Assembly: GCA_956465555.1 (NCBI GenBank)
Contig: OY101124.1
Location: 930,001-994,000 of the forward strand
Direction of reading: 5' to 3'
Source of the DNA: Nitzschia sp. pyKryTriq1
Taxonomy: Eukaryota > Bacillariophyta > Bacillariophyceae > Bacillariales > Bacillariaceae
Length of the DNA stretch: 64,000 nucleotides
A program made the translations under genes and the position numbers. Below are positions 10,083 through 20,246 of the stretch, in pieces. The notes under the pieces are model-generated. The model was not told where the DNA came from. It searched no databases and saw only the letters and a program-made list of their open reading frames with translations. The number at the start of each line of letters is the position of its first letter. Position 1 is the first letter of the stretch.

Positions 10083-10400
10083 CAGTAAAGGAGTACCAGG
10101 TAGCAAGGAGTCAAAGAAAATAACTGCAGTACTAGCTACTAGTAGAGAGTTTTGACGAGGAATCGATCGGGGTGGTCGTAGCTAAGACAACAACATTGTT
10201 TTCAAGGAAGTTCTTGCCACCTTCATATTATAGTCATGATGATATTAGAGACGCGATTCGACCAATACACAAATTCCATGCGTGAAACCGATTTTTCAAA
10301 GCAACTGTCTTTTCGGTAGAATCATAAAAAATTTGAAGAACTTTGGCAGGTCATCAGTAAGCGAAATAAGTCTTGCTGCATTTAATGGTATTGCGTGCAC
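9449..10400. other. Intergenic with (TC)14 microsatellite
   Basis: This 952-bp spacer has no supported gene. It contains a perfect (TC)14 run at 10055-10082. A GTAC-rich stretch lies at about 9913-9990 (CGTACATACGGTACGCAGTA and neighbours). The short open frames here lack coding character. Confidence 0.5.
10055..10082. repeat. (TC)14 microsatellite
   Basis: This is a perfect 28-bp dinucleotide run in intergenic DNA, a likely length-variable locus. Confidence 0.9.
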
Positions 10401-11810
10401 CTAGTGTTCAGCTTCGTCTGGTTTGACCTTTTCCCAACCATCTGCAACAGGTTTAGGCGCGGTTTTGTTGTAGATACCTTGGTAGTCTTGAACCGAACTT
10501 TTCCTCTTGGGCGGGGCACCTTGCTCCAGAGGATTTGTGAATCCCGATCCTTTCTTCACTTCTTTCGTAGAAGACAACTTTCGCACAGGCTTCTTAGCAA
10601 TTGGCTTTGTCGGCGCCCCTGGAGCGGGATCCTTCTTCACTCGTACCGACGGCGACTTCGATGTTCCCATGGCCTTTTTCGAAGCTTTCTCTTTCTTAAT
10701 TTCTTCCAGCCAGGCGCCTTCCTTGGGTTTCTTCTTCTCCAGCTTCTTCAACAACCACACTAGATTTTCCTTTTCGGCTTTGCTCTCGATAACTCCTTTG
10801 TTCTTGGGTTCTCCATTCTCGTCCTTGGAAAACATGAGATCACTGGCCTCGGTGCAGGCATCACGCATGATGAGTCCAATATTGCCCGTTTTGGGATCGA
10901 AATAAATAATTTTCTCTCCTCCCCCACCATCGCCTTCCTGAGGCGGTGGCTCCTCTTCATCCTTTTCTTCGTTTTCCTTTTGTGCTGCTGCTTTGCCATC
11001 TTGGGCAGCTGATGGCTTTGCGCTAGACTTTTTTGCTTTCCCAGACGTGCCCGCCTTGCCACCGATTTTAGTTTTGCCCCCCTCAGTCTTTTTTCCTAGT
11101 TCATCAGCTCCTTTGTCATGACTCGAATTTACAGCTACTTCTTCTCGGTCAACCGGTTCTGTCAAAATGTCAGGTTCTTTCGAAGGATCCGGACGCGATT
11201 CTTCCTGATAGACGTTCACACATTGTGTCATTAATTTGAACAATCCCAAGTCCGACATGATATCGACAAAGCTCTGCATCTCACGGGCATAAAAGTCCAT
11301 GATACTCAAGGCGTTCTTATCCAGCACTCCCTCCAAAGGCCCCTCTCGCAACTCTTGATTGAAGTCGCGGTTCGTTAACATAATATCATATACTTGAAAT
11401 CCGTCTTGAATCAATACTGCCCCCAATTCAAATTTGTCGTACCCAACCTTGTCTGTTTCTTTGGTCGTTTTGGGACAAAATTGCGCGACAGCTTTTTCCA
11501 CTAGGGTCATTTCCTCGGTCCACTTGCCCAAGGCTCGTCGCCCATCGGCTGTCACTTGAGCTTTGGTGATGTGTCCGGTTTGAGTTAAGGATTCGACTTT
11601 GAGGGAAATCTTGGCGAGGTTTTGGAGCTTTTTAATCAAACGACCATCAGCATCGCGAGCATTCAAGACACCATCAGGATCCAAGTAATTTCGGTAGATC
11701 TTCAAAAACGAAGATTTCCAGTTGGAAAAGGCTTCGCCGGATTGGATGGACCCCACGTCTGCCAACAGCTGACGAAGTTTCTCGTCGGTCGCAAAGGGAT
11801 TTTCGGACAT
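10401..11810 (-). CDS. Unknown protein, paralogue of its divergent neighbour
   Basis: This 469-residue protein begins MSENPFATDEKLRQLLADV. Residues about 1-205 form an alpha-helical domain shared with the gene starting at 12333. Matching blocks are DEKLRQLLADVGSIQSGEAF against DKKLKDLLASADEIQSLEHF, YLDPDGVLNARDAD against YLDPQETSNAREAD, and VLIQDGFQVYDIMLTNRDF against VLVRDGFRVYDLMITTRDY. A second shared block near residue 300 is IIYFDPKTGNIGLI. The region between and after these is low-complexity Lys/Ser/Pro sequence. I do not recognise the family. Conservation in both copies of a folded N-domain plus a DPxTxxIGxI strand argues that the protein is functional. No signal peptide is visible, so it is probably cytosolic or nuclear. 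It is a single exon. Confidence 0.8.
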   Translation of the reverse strand: MSENPFATDEKLRQLLADVGSIQSGEAFSNWKSSFLKIYRNYLDPDGVLNARDADGRLIKKLQNLAKISLKVESLTQTGHITKAQVTADGRRALGKWTEEMTLVEKAVAQFCPKTTKETDKVGYDKFELGAVLIQDGFQVYDIMLTNRDFNQELREGPLEGVLDKNALSIMDFYAREMQSFVDIMSDLGLFKLMTQCVNVYQEESRPDPSKEPDILTEPVDREEVAVNSSHDKGADELGKKTEGGKTKIGGKAGTSGKAKKSSAKPSAAQDGKAAAQKENEEKDEEEPPPQEGDGGGGEKIIYFDPKTGNIGLIMRDACTEASDLMFSKDENGEPKNKGVIESKAEKENLVWLLKKLEKKKPKEGAWLEEIKKEKASKKAMGTSKSPSVRVKKDPAPGAPTKPIAKKPVRKLSSTKEVKKGSGFTNPLEQGAPPKRKSSVQDYQGIYNKTAPKPVADGWEKVKPDEAEH

Positions 11811-12332
11811 GCTTTTTATTGCTTTTGGGTTGATGGGATGTCTCTGTGAACTTCTCTATCGTCGTGATGAGAATGTCTTGTGAACCGGTAGCAGCTCAAA
11901 CAGTCAGTAACTCTTATCCTCTCTTTAATGAGAAGGAGGAGCTGACTGATGGAAAGCATAGAGAATAGAGAGAGAGAGAGCAAAGAACTTTTAGTTTTCT
12001 GCCGCCGCGCCGATCGAATGACACAGAAAAATAATGAAAATGACCGGCGGGGCATCGGAGTTGAAATACTTCACGTAGAAAATAGCTAAATAATTCGCTG
12101 ACTGGCATGGCATGATGGCATCGCGTCTCCCATCCTTCCCTCCATAATACCGGTATAACCTCCCACCTCCCAGCACCTCCCACCCACGCATCAGCATCAG
12201 CATCAACATCCACACAAAATTTGTTGTTACCTTGTACTCTACCAGTTTCCTCTCACAAACTCGAAACTACCTGTATCCTGTTTCATCACAGGAGTGCCCG
12301 AAGAAACGCCACAAAAGAGATTTTCCCTCGCT
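11811..12332. promoter_or_regulatory. Shared upstream region of two divergent paralogues
   Basis: These 522 bp separate the start codons of two related genes transcribed away from each other, so they must hold both promoters. Visible features are a GA-rich run (about 11964-11980) and a CATCAGCATCAGCATCAACAT repeat near 12188-12211. No TATA box or named motif is clear. Confidence 0.45.
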
Positions 12333-13613
12333 ATGTCTGAGTCATCATCATCTGCCGAAGAAGAAGAGCCACCGCTCACCGACGAGGGAGCACCACCACC
12401 AGCGCCTGATGCTGATGATGATGATGCCGCGGTCGATCCTGCCTTGGCTGATAAGCCCATATGCAAGGTTCGCGAATCGACCAGGGCCTCCATGGGCGGC
12501 AAGTCGCAGAAGGATCGAAGTAAATTTGCATCTGACAAAAAACTGAAAGACTTGCTGGCGTCTGCGGATGAAATTCAGTCGTTGGAACACTTCATGTATT
12601 GGAAAGATGAATTTCTAGCAACGTTTCGACAATACCTGGACCCCCAGGAGACTTCCAACGCCCGGGAAGCGGATGAGAAATTATATGTACGAATGCAGAA
12701 ATTGGCTAAATTGTGCTTGCAGCTCAAAGACTTTTGTTCTGATGGGAACGTCAAGGAGGATGGATGCAGTGTCAAGGGGCAAAGAGCCGTCAACGAATTC
12801 GTGGCCGAGTTGGCACGGTCCGAGAAGCTCCTTCAGGAGTACTTTCCCAAGACGAAGGAAGATGAAGAAGTTGTCAAGTACAATAAATTCAACTTGGCCG
12901 CCGTCTTGGTGAGAGATGGATTCCGAGTTTACGATTTGATGATTACGACTCGCGACTATATTCTTTCTATGAGAGATGGGCCCATGAAATCCGAGCACAT
13001 CCTGAAACCAAACCACAAATCCGTCATTCAATACTATCTGAAACAAATCGACTCATTTTGTGACTGCTTAGCAGATCTGGGAATGTACAAGTTGATGAAC
13101 AAATGTGTGGAACTTTACAAGGTTCGCCCACGCAAAAAGAAAAAGAAGACCTTTAATCGAGAAACGATGGATCCTCTGAGCGATACCAGTGATGAAGAGG
13201 TACTTAACAACGGGAGGATGTTCCGACGTTCCAAACAAAACTTCCGAGCTATCATGGATAAGGGATGGACGAGTGGTATGAGTCGTGAGGAAATCAAGAA
13301 TCCGTGGGAAGTGGAAAAGGAAGCCGACGGTACTTCGAAAGCAGCAGTCATCGAGACACCCGAAGAAGATTTGCCCGATCCCGAAAAGCCCAACGAATGG
13401 ATCTACTATTACGATCCTACGACAGAGGAAATAGGGAAGATTCCTCGCAAGCGAGCGATTGGGGAAAACTTTATCATTAAGCAGGATAAAGCCAGCGGAA
13501 CGGAAGAGCAAGAAGGGGCGGTTCATGAATGGGAAGGAAAGGATGGCAAGATTGAGCTCATCTGGAAATTAAAGGACGCGTGTAAAGGTAAGAAGAAGGG
13601 AGCTAAAAAGTAA
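12333..13613 (+). CDS. Unknown protein, paralogue of its divergent neighbour
   Basis: This 426-residue protein starts MSESSSSAEEEEPP. The open frame extends 13 codons upstream but only from a GTG, so the ATG at 12333 is chosen. An acidic, disordered N-terminus of about 65 residues precedes the helical domain shared with the minus-strand neighbour (about residues 68-265, including YLDPQETSNAREAD and VLVRDGFRVYDLMITTRDY). A basic KKKKK patch follows, then the shared strand WIYYYDPTTEEIGKI near residue 355. The Lys-rich end (GKKKGAKK) also resembles its partner. Function is unknown. The head-to-head duplication suggests a local inverted duplication followed by strong divergence. Confidence 0.8.
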   Translation: MSESSSSAEEEEPPLTDEGAPPPAPDADDDDAAVDPALADKPICKVRESTRASMGGKSQKDRSKFASDKKLKDLLASADEIQSLEHFMYWKDEFLATFRQYLDPQETSNAREADEKLYVRMQKLAKLCLQLKDFCSDGNVKEDGCSVKGQRAVNEFVAELARSEKLLQEYFPKTKEDEEVVKYNKFNLAAVLVRDGFRVYDLMITTRDYILSMRDGPMKSEHILKPNHKSVIQYYLKQIDSFCDCLADLGMYKLMNKCVELYKVRPRKKKKKTFNRETMDPLSDTSDEEVLNNGRMFRRSKQNFRAIMDKGWTSGMSREEIKNPWEVEKEADGTSKAAVIETPEEDLPDPEKPNEWIYYYDPTTEEIGKIPRKRAIGENFIIKQDKASGTEEQEGAVHEWEGKDGKIELIWKLKDACKGKKKGAKK

Positions 13614-13980
13614 TCTTTGGGGTTTTCTGGAGTACAGAGTAGGTAAATAGTGAAAGGAAACCATTCACTGCTATCAGAGTACACATGTCAACCGAATCTA
13701 CGCACCACAGACAGACGACTCACAAATTGAATCATGCGCGAGTCATCATCCGACGAACATTCAAAAGGAATGAGAAGCTTTTGCAACAACAACAGCAACA
13801 GCAATGACAACAACAACAATCTAAAATAGCTCACTCTTTTCACCGCACCTCTACTTTACTATTGTATTGTATCGGTACTGAAAGGACCACGACAGGTTAC
13901 GACCCCAACAACTATTCCTCAACTCAGCGAAACGGATTTGCCTAAGGGTATCTGCGACACCCGCTGTACTTGATCGATAT
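13614..13980. other. Intergenic
   Basis: This spacer has no gene. It includes CAACAACAACAGCAACAG-type repeats around 13786-13822 and leads into a decayed retroelement piece. Confidence 0.4.
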
Positions 13981-14915
13981 TTGCTGAGAGCGCAATTTTT
14001 AGTCCCCAATCTTCCAACAACGACAATGACCTTCTCAACGATCACCGATGTCTTCATCGTCTTCCAGCCGCATCCCCATGATCCGAAAGCGCATATTCAT
14101 TTGAACAACGTCTATTCGGACTGCATCACTGACCCAGGTCGTCTCTACGTCGATCCAACCACGCAGGATGAAGTCAAAGACACTGCTGCTTTACTCTCGG
14201 AACTTCGTCGGATCATCACCTTCGAGATCATCGCGCCCAATGCCACAATGACCGCGAATGCCAACACCGATATCGAAGCCAAGATCAATCAAGCTGCGTT
14301 GTTTGTGACAAGCGGAAACAACCAAAGTCGGCTGAACAAAGCATCACTCACCCGAGCTCACGAGCATGCAATGGCGATGGATACAAGGCCCTCAAGGCTG
14401 TCATCTTCAAGTCGCATCCGGTTTTCTACGATCAGCCGTCCACCCTCATCACGTCCTACCCGATGCAGCGCGATCTTTCTATCCTGGAATACTACAAGAT
14501 TTTCTTGGACTACGAACAGTTACGCGCATTCATTGCCAACGTTGGCGCAGTGCTTGATGACACAACTGAACTTGACATTTTCATCCGCAATGCGAAGTAT
14601 AGCACGTACCTAAACCGTGTTACTCGGGATGAACGGCGCCTCACCTCCCTCGCCCACAAGTATAAGGGTACTCAATTGATTGAGACCCTTGAAAAATTTC
14701 TCATGGCGCCAGACAGCCCTGCACTTCGCGAAAGCTATTCACGACACTCTGATCAGGGGAAGGTTGTGAAACACCTCGATCAGGGGAAGGTCGGCAGATT
14801 CCCGAACAAATTCCCTGGAAAATTTGATGGCAGACATCGGACACCCCTTGCACCGCGTCAAATCAACCCTATCTATGTCTCCGAGGACGATGATCCAAAT
14901 GATGGGCCATTTTGA
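13981..14915 (+). mobile_element. Ty1/copia-like gag remnant (fossil)
   Basis: The forward strand carries a decayed Gag-like region of a Ty1/copia (diatom CoDi-type) LTR retrotransposon. The helical N-terminal part and the C-terminal part before a basic, Pro/Lys-rich tail can be recognised by composition and spacing, not by a strong motif. It is broken, with at least one break, and no protease, integrase, reverse transcriptase or flanking long terminal repeats are visible. It therefore looks like an old truncated fragment. The family call is moderate to weak. Confidence 0.4.
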
Positions 14916-15359
14916 AAAATCGGTCGATGTTCATTCTTCAGATTCTTCTTTTTCGTATATCGGCGCTTGTGCTCATCGTGCGCATAGCACGCGTCTGTCT
15001 GCTGCGTTCTGTTCTCTGCACGCTCCGCCACCGTGCGGTACGAGTACCAGTTACAAGTCTATACCGGTACTTGTACTGTACCGTACCGGTACACATACAG
15101 CGTACAGGTACAGTAATGAGATCGGTGCGCAACGGCAACATTTTAATTTTTTTCGATCATAACACCATCAGATGGAGAAGGGCGCGGAGCGGCCGTCTTT
15201 CGTCTTTTGCGTCTTTCAAAGTGAACCACAGTTTGTCGTTGCTCACCTGCATCCGAAGTCCGAAGTAGCAGTCTATCCTGCACATAGACAACAACAACGA
15301 TAAGTTGTTGTTTGTCAGTACTTGTATACGTGCCATAGTCACCGTCCGAGCCAGAGAGA
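14916..15359. other. Upstream region of aspartic protease gene with dense GTAC cluster
   Basis: Bases about 15036-15118 contain nine GTAC tetramers in roughly 80 bp, including TGTACCGTACCGGTACAC. They lie 240-325 bp before the protease start codon. No gene is supported here. Confidence 0.55.
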
Positions 15360-17534
15360 ATGACAGCTTCTACCACTCGAAAGGCCCAACCTTTCGCCTC
15401 GACGACTTTGTGGATCGTGTCCGTGCTAGTAGTAGGATGTTGGCTCGTAACGGTCCAGGCGACGATAACGACGTATCCCTTGGTTCCTCACCACGCACAG
15501 CGCATACGCCGGCATCGAGAACGTGCCTTGATCATGTCTACGAGTGCGGAACAAGTCGTCGTCGGCGTGCCAAGCAGTGTCAGCAGCAACAGCACATCAT
15601 CAGCATCTACTACCGCGGCGGCGGCGGCATTGAAGTTGGAGTTGGAAGAAGATCATTCGTGGATTCGCCGTCGCGATGTAGCACAGCAAGTCGGCGCCTT
15701 GTATCAAGGATACGGTACGCATTATATTGATTTGTGGTGCGGTTCTCCGCCGCAGCGTCAAACGGTCATTGTGGATACCGGATCGGGCGTGACCGCCTTT
15801 CCGTGCAGCGGCTGCCGCGACTGCGGTGTTCCCAAGTATCATATTGATGCGTTGTTTGACGAGTCGGCGTCTTCTACCTTCCGTCACAATTCTTGTGAGG
15901 GGGGATGCGTTTCGGATAGAAGTCACTGTACTTCGTCCGAGTGCAAAATCAGCATGAGTTATGCCGAAGGAAGTCGATGGGATGCCTTTGAGGCAGTGGA
16001 TAGCTGTTACGTCGGTGGACCTCACGAACAACCTTTGCTGGAGGATGACGGGGGACATGATGACTTGGATCCGGGACATGCCAAGAATTTTGCCTTTGAT
16101 TTGGTGTTTGGCTGTCAGACGCTGGTGACAGGGCTGTTCAAAACTCAGCTGGCCGATGGCATCATGGGAATGGATTCTCGCGACGAAGCGTTTTGGGCTC
16201 AAATGCACAAGGCTGGCAAGATGGGCGACGAGAAAAAGTTCAGTTTGTGCTTTTCTCGGTCTCCTACAGCAGAACGAGAGGGAACAGAAGCGGGGGCCTT
16301 GACTCTGGGAGGTGTAGATGAACGATTTGATATTTCTCCGATGGTATACACACCTGACGCCAGTAAGGGTCGGTCTGGCTTCTTTTCGGTAGAGGTCCGA
16401 CGGGTTTGGTTGCGGGACGGAAGTGCAGGGGAATCCGCCAAATCCAGCAAGACTTCTCCGAGCGATAGTGTCAAAGCCTTGGAAGTATCTGAAGCCATTT
16501 TGAATACGGGTGGGATCATTGTCGACAGTGGAACTACGGATACCTATTGGAATCGTGGTATAGCTAGTGCCTTCCAAAAAGTCTTCAAGGAAATGTCCGG
16601 ACGTGACTACTCGAACTCTGGCCTTACCTTGACCCACGAGGAACTCATGGCTTTGCCCACGATTCTTTTTCAATTGAAATCGTCGCAACTCAGCAATATG
16701 GAACTTGACAACTTTAAAACAACAGGTTTGGCAGGCGCTCTGGATTCACAGCATCCCTATGATGTCATTTTGGCCTTTCCGCCCTCCCATTACATGGAAT
16801 ACGACCCGGATACCAACAAGTACACGTCTCGCTTTTATGTGACCGAAGGGCGAGGATCTGTCTTGGGTGCCAATGCCATGATGGGTCACAACATTCTTTT
16901 TGACTCGGATATGGACCGGATTGGGTGGGCGGAGAGTAACTGTGACTATACGCATTTGGTGAAAGATAATGGCTACGACTTTTCCATTACTGGTACGCTA
17001 CAATCGGCACCACCTCATGGCGCTCCTGTTGTCATCAGTGTTCCGGCCACACCCCCACCCGTCATGGCACCCACCGCGCCTGCCGCTGCCCCCACCTCTC
17101 CAACGGCCAAACCACCGGTACAAGTAGTACCCGTACCCGTATCTGCTCCAACGCTACCTCCCATGACGGCAGAGGGATTGCAAGATGCCTACAAGGAGTT
17201 TTTGAAAAATTGTGATACGGCTCAATGCTGGTATCCCGCCATTGTGGGAATTGCCATATTGGTTTGTTGTGGGGCTTGTTTTTGCTACGCCTTGACTCGC
17301 TTTTGCTGCTCGTGTTGCTTCCGGCGGTCACAGCAAGAAGACTACCACAAGTACGAACCAGCTGCGGTCCATGTCGACGAGGTCGAACTAGTAAGTTATC
17401 GGGACGAACCCAGTGATGATGATGATGACGACGACGACGACGATGAAAAGCCGGCCACCAACGGTCACGGTCGTAGTAAATTCCAGGACAAGGAATCTTT
17501 GCGGCAGCCGGAATTTCATGGGGATTTTATTTAA
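15360..17534 (+). CDS. Membrane-anchored pepsin-family (A1) aspartic protease
   Basis: This 724-residue protein is an A1 aspartyl endopeptidase. A signal peptide or anchor lies at about 15-35. A propeptide-like region precedes the catalytic core, which starts near 105 (QVGALYQGYGTHYIDLWCGS). The first active-site Asp is in VIVDTGSG (D139) and the second in IIVDSGTTDTYW (D389). A Cys-rich insert follows the first motif (CSGCRDCGVPKYH). A Pro/Ala/Thr-rich stalk after about 560 leads to a transmembrane helix at about 623-650 (AIVGIAILVCCGACFCYAL), then a Cys cluster and an acidic cytosolic tail. The type I layout resembles BACE-like or yapsin-like proteases at the cell surface or in endomembranes. 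A paralogue lies at 56385-58412 in the opposite orientation. It is a single exon. Confidence 0.9.
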   Translation: MTASTTRKAQPFASTTLWIVSVLVVGCWLVTVQATITTYPLVPHHAQRIRRHRERALIMSTSAEQVVVGVPSSVSSNSTSSASTTAAAAALKLELEEDHSWIRRRDVAQQVGALYQGYGTHYIDLWCGSPPQRQTVIVDTGSGVTAFPCSGCRDCGVPKYHIDALFDESASSTFRHNSCEGGCVSDRSHCTSSECKISMSYAEGSRWDAFEAVDSCYVGGPHEQPLLEDDGGHDDLDPGHAKNFAFDLVFGCQTLVTGLFKTQLADGIMGMDSRDEAFWAQMHKAGKMGDEKKFSLCFSRSPTAEREGTEAGALTLGGVDERFDISPMVYTPDASKGRSGFFSVEVRRVWLRDGSAGESAKSSKTSPSDSVKALEVSEAILNTGGIIVDSGTTDTYWNRGIASAFQKVFKEMSGRDYSNSGLTLTHEELMALPTILFQLKSSQLSNMELDNFKTTGLAGALDSQHPYDVILAFPPSHYMEYDPDTNKYTSRFYVTEGRGSVLGANAMMGHNILFDSDMDRIGWAESNCDYTHLVKDNGYDFSITGTLQSAPPHGAPVVISVPATPPPVMAPTAPAAAPTSPTAKPPVQVVPVPVSAPTLPPMTAEGLQDAYKEFLKNCDTAQCWYPAIVGIAILVCCGACFCYALTRFCCSCCFRRSQQEDYHKYEPAAVHVDEVELVSYRDEPSDDDDDDDDDDEKPATNGHGRSKFQDKESLRQPEFHGDFI

Positions 17535-17968
17535 GAAGCAAAGCATTCAATATAGAAAGTAGTACTGTACTGCACCTACAGACAGTTGCTACTGGTACGC
17601 CTACCCAATAATATTTTCAATTCATCAAAAGAAATGAAGAAGTTAGAATTGTACTATCCGAATCTATCTTTCGTGCAGAAGGAAGGAAGTCCAAGCTCTA
17701 GTTACTAGACTACTCCTAGCGAAAGTAAAGAACTAAAGAAGGTCGCAATTTCTTGTGTGATCGGTGTTTAGAGGTGGTGATGGTGTCGTTCAAGGCTGGG
17801 TCGTAGCTCGCTTTTAACAGTACAGTGAGTGTCACGTTTTTCACGTTTTGAGCGACAGAAGTATAGTATAGTGTGCATATGCTGGGCGCTGTTGGGAAGA
17901 TGAGTCAGTCAGTCAGTTTGCCAGCCAGTAAACCACAGACGGTCGGTCTGGAAGATGATGTGCGTTTA
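17535..17968. other. Intergenic between convergent genes
   Basis: This 434-bp spacer lies between two 3' ends. I see no gene and only a short GTCAGTCAGTCAG run near 17903. Confidence 0.4.
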
Positions 17969-19303
17969 TTATACCGATCGTAGTTCGGGATAATCGGCAA
18001 GGACATCCCGGAACGACAAAGTTTCGCCTCGATCTTCCGGGGTCCACAAGATTTCCACACTTTGAAGACAGTCATCGACCTTGGCATCCGAAGCAATTCG
18101 ACGCAATGCCTCTTCGACATCCGAGATCGAGCTGATGTTACGAGAGATCTTGGTAGAGTCACCATCAATGGCCAAGACCAAGGTCACGACAGCCATTGTG
18201 GCCTTGCCATCAACTGCTAGCGACGAAGAGGAAGGGGATTTGCCGGAACTGTAATCCACGCCGCCGTACTTGCTGACGGTTTCCTTTTCAAATTTGCTTC
18301 GTTCCTTGATGGCCTTGGACTCGTAATCTCGTCCGGCCTTGGTCGAATCTTGATAATGCTGGTAATATGAAGATGCCGATACAATGGAGGATCGTCGACG
18401 CAATAGCTCCAAGGCTACTTGACTGGTCAAGTTTTGAATTCCGACGCGGCTGTCCGTATTCGAGGTGCGTGACAAGCGGTTCAAGACGTTCAAAATGGAG
18501 CTGGGATCGTCTCTGTTGGAGACTTCCAGGGCAACACTGAGTTGAACCACAGAGGTACCGCTACCCAAGGCAGACGAAGCGGAGGAGCCAAATCGTTCAA
18601 AGGGCGAAGAGGCAACAGCCGAATCAGCAGCGTTCCGGAAAAAGCTGGTCACTGCGAGGAGGAGCCCGCCGAAGAAAATCAAATCGAAAAAGCTAGGTCC
18701 TCGCGAGTAGGAGATGACTCCACCGCCTCCATAGCCGTATCCACCAAAGGGAGAAAATGGTGTGATAAAGGGACTGTATCCAAATCCGATCCCAGGAGTA
18801 ATAGCGACGCTGGGTCGTGAGTAGTATCCCGAGGAGTATCCTCGACTGTAACCGCCACCGCTGCTGCGAGACGGCATGGAACGAGACTGAGAAGGACGAG
18901 AGTAGGACCCTCCCATACGTCCTCCCGACATGGCCGCATCAGATGCAAGCGGCATGAATGCCAGTGCCATGGCGAGGGCGGCTGCCATGAACTTCATGTT
19001 GTGTCTAGGGTTGGTTTCTCCAATGGTCTTTTGAAAGAGGTCCACAAAGAAGGGTGTCGGGTCAGTAGAAGCATTTTTCTTCATGGAGGTGGCATGGCGG
19101 TCCATAGAAACAATCTCGGCGTCCACAATGTTCAATGGATCAGACTTGTCCATCACCATGCGGTGTTGAAAGACACTGGGGGCTGACGCGGTCCGACTCT
19201 GAAGACTCGGTCGCGGAGGAGCGAAGCCCTGAACAGAATGCTGCTGCTGTTGAGTGGCCAGCAAAAGCGCCATTGCGGCGGAAGTAGTCGTCGCTGCTCT
19301 CAT
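17969..19303 (-). CDS. DUF1517 (PF07466) plastid membrane protein
   Basis: This 444-residue protein starts at 19303 with MRAATTTSAAMALLLATQQQ; the longer open frame begins with GTG. The signal peptide ends in VQGFAPP, a diatom ASAFAP-type plastid motif. A second hydrophobic stretch ending LASDAAM (about residues 105-125) may be a thylakoid signal or membrane helix. It is followed by MSGGRMGG and a Ser/Gly/Tyr-rich region, then a hydrophobic segment SFFDLIFFGGLLLAVTSFF. The C-terminal domain (VVQLSVALEVSNRD... to the end) matches the DUF1517 pattern of cyanobacteria and plants. A plant DUF1517 member has been linked to acclimation to fluctuating light (FLAP1); equating this gene with it is inference. 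The protein probably sits in plastid envelope or thylakoid membranes. Confidence 0.85.
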   Translation of the reverse strand: MRAATTTSAAMALLLATQQQQHSVQGFAPPRPSLQSRTASAPSVFQHRMVMDKSDPLNIVDAEIVSMDRHATSMKKNASTDPTPFFVDLFQKTIGETNPRHNMKFMAAALAMALAFMPLASDAAMSGGRMGGSYSRPSQSRSMPSRSSGGGYSRGYSSGYYSRPSVAITPGIGFGYSPFITPFSPFGGYGYGGGGVISYSRGPSFFDLIFFGGLLLAVTSFFRNAADSAVASSPFERFGSSASSALGSGTSVVQLSVALEVSNRDDPSSILNVLNRLSRTSNTDSRVGIQNLTSQVALELLRRRSSIVSASSYYQHYQDSTKAGRDYESKAIKERSKFEKETVSKYGGVDYSSGKSPSSSSLAVDGKATMAVVTLVLAIDGDSTKISRNISSISDVEEALRRIASDAKVDDCLQSVEILWTPEDRGETLSFRDVLADYPELRSV

Positions 19304-19568
19304 AGTATATTTCACTTGTAAGGTTGGTTTTGAATTTGTTGTTTGTCGATAGATTTGTGACGATGAGAGGGAGAATATCAATTTATGAGGTAATGGTGGA
19401 AGTCTCACGAAGCAAAAGAAATGAAATCGAGAAACGCCAATAACGGTGCATTGAATGAGTGCATCAAATCAATCGTAAAATACAGTGCGGGGTGTCACCG
19501 AAGAAAACGAAGAAGATACCGGTACGAAGTATTCTTCGCGATTCGCGATCTCGGTTCCTCGTAGAGTT

Positions 19569-20024
19569 CTACGCATCGCTGGTACTGTATGACAAGGATC
19601 TTGCCGCGTGGCCTTTTGACCCTTCCGACTGACTCAGCAGAGGTTGTACACGACTGACTCCGAGGTGCACGACTGAAGTGATCTCCTCAGAAGTCATCAC
19701 GACGCAACCCCACGATCGAGTACACTGCGTGCAAAAGAGGAGGAGTGCCAGACTGAGGTACTGGACTAACACGATTGACGCACGTTTGGACTTATACGAT
19801 TGAATAGTTCGAAGAAACCCGGAGACACTCGAGGACAATCTAAGAACCTCTTCGACTACATGGATCAAACACAACTCAACCAGTTTCATCACATCAGTCG
19901 TTTCGCCGTTCTTCGCGTCGAGGACATCGAGAGCCTCTTCGGCCTTGGCCCTCGCCCACGACCCCTCTTTTTGGATCCTCTCCTGAAGAAAGTCTCCCCA
20001 CTTTGGATTGCTAGGTTGCGCCAT
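19569..20024 (-). CDS. Small hypothetical protein
   Basis: The open frame encodes 151 residues from an ATG in good context (MAQPSNPKWGDFLQER). The first 60 residues look coding: helical and charged, with AKAEEALDVLDAKNGETTDVMKLVE. The remainder has a hydrophobic stretch YLSLALLLFCTQC and less convincing composition. A splice donor-like GT after about codon 60 could mean the real protein continues in another frame. No family is recognised. It lies between two other minus-strand genes. Confidence 0.4.
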   Translation of the reverse strand: MAQPSNPKWGDFLQERIQKEGSWARAKAEEALDVLDAKNGETTDVMKLVELCLIHVVEEVLRLSSSVSGFLRTIQSYKSKRASIVLVQYLSLALLLFCTQCTRSWGCVVMTSEEITSVVHLGVSRVQPLLSQSEGSKGHAARSLSYSTSDA

Positions 20025-20246
20025 TGAATGGGTTGGAAAGTTCTTTTAAAGCTAATTAAACTAGAAATCCGAAGTTGCGATATCGGTCGTCTCCCTTCGG
20101 TATCGGCTCAAATCTTGTGTTCGTTCGACTTCTTGTCTGTCCTTCGTTCGTTGGGGGTCTCCAAGACGAAGTCAAAATAATAACTTGTAGACTAAGCTCA
20201 TTAATCCAAAACTATTCGTAACAAAAGAGTCTTCTAGCAAGCTTCT

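Noticed and set aside
13618-13850. CAACAACAACAG-rich spacer considered as a coding polyGln/Asn tract
   Set aside because: No open frame extends from it and stops occur in all frames nearby.
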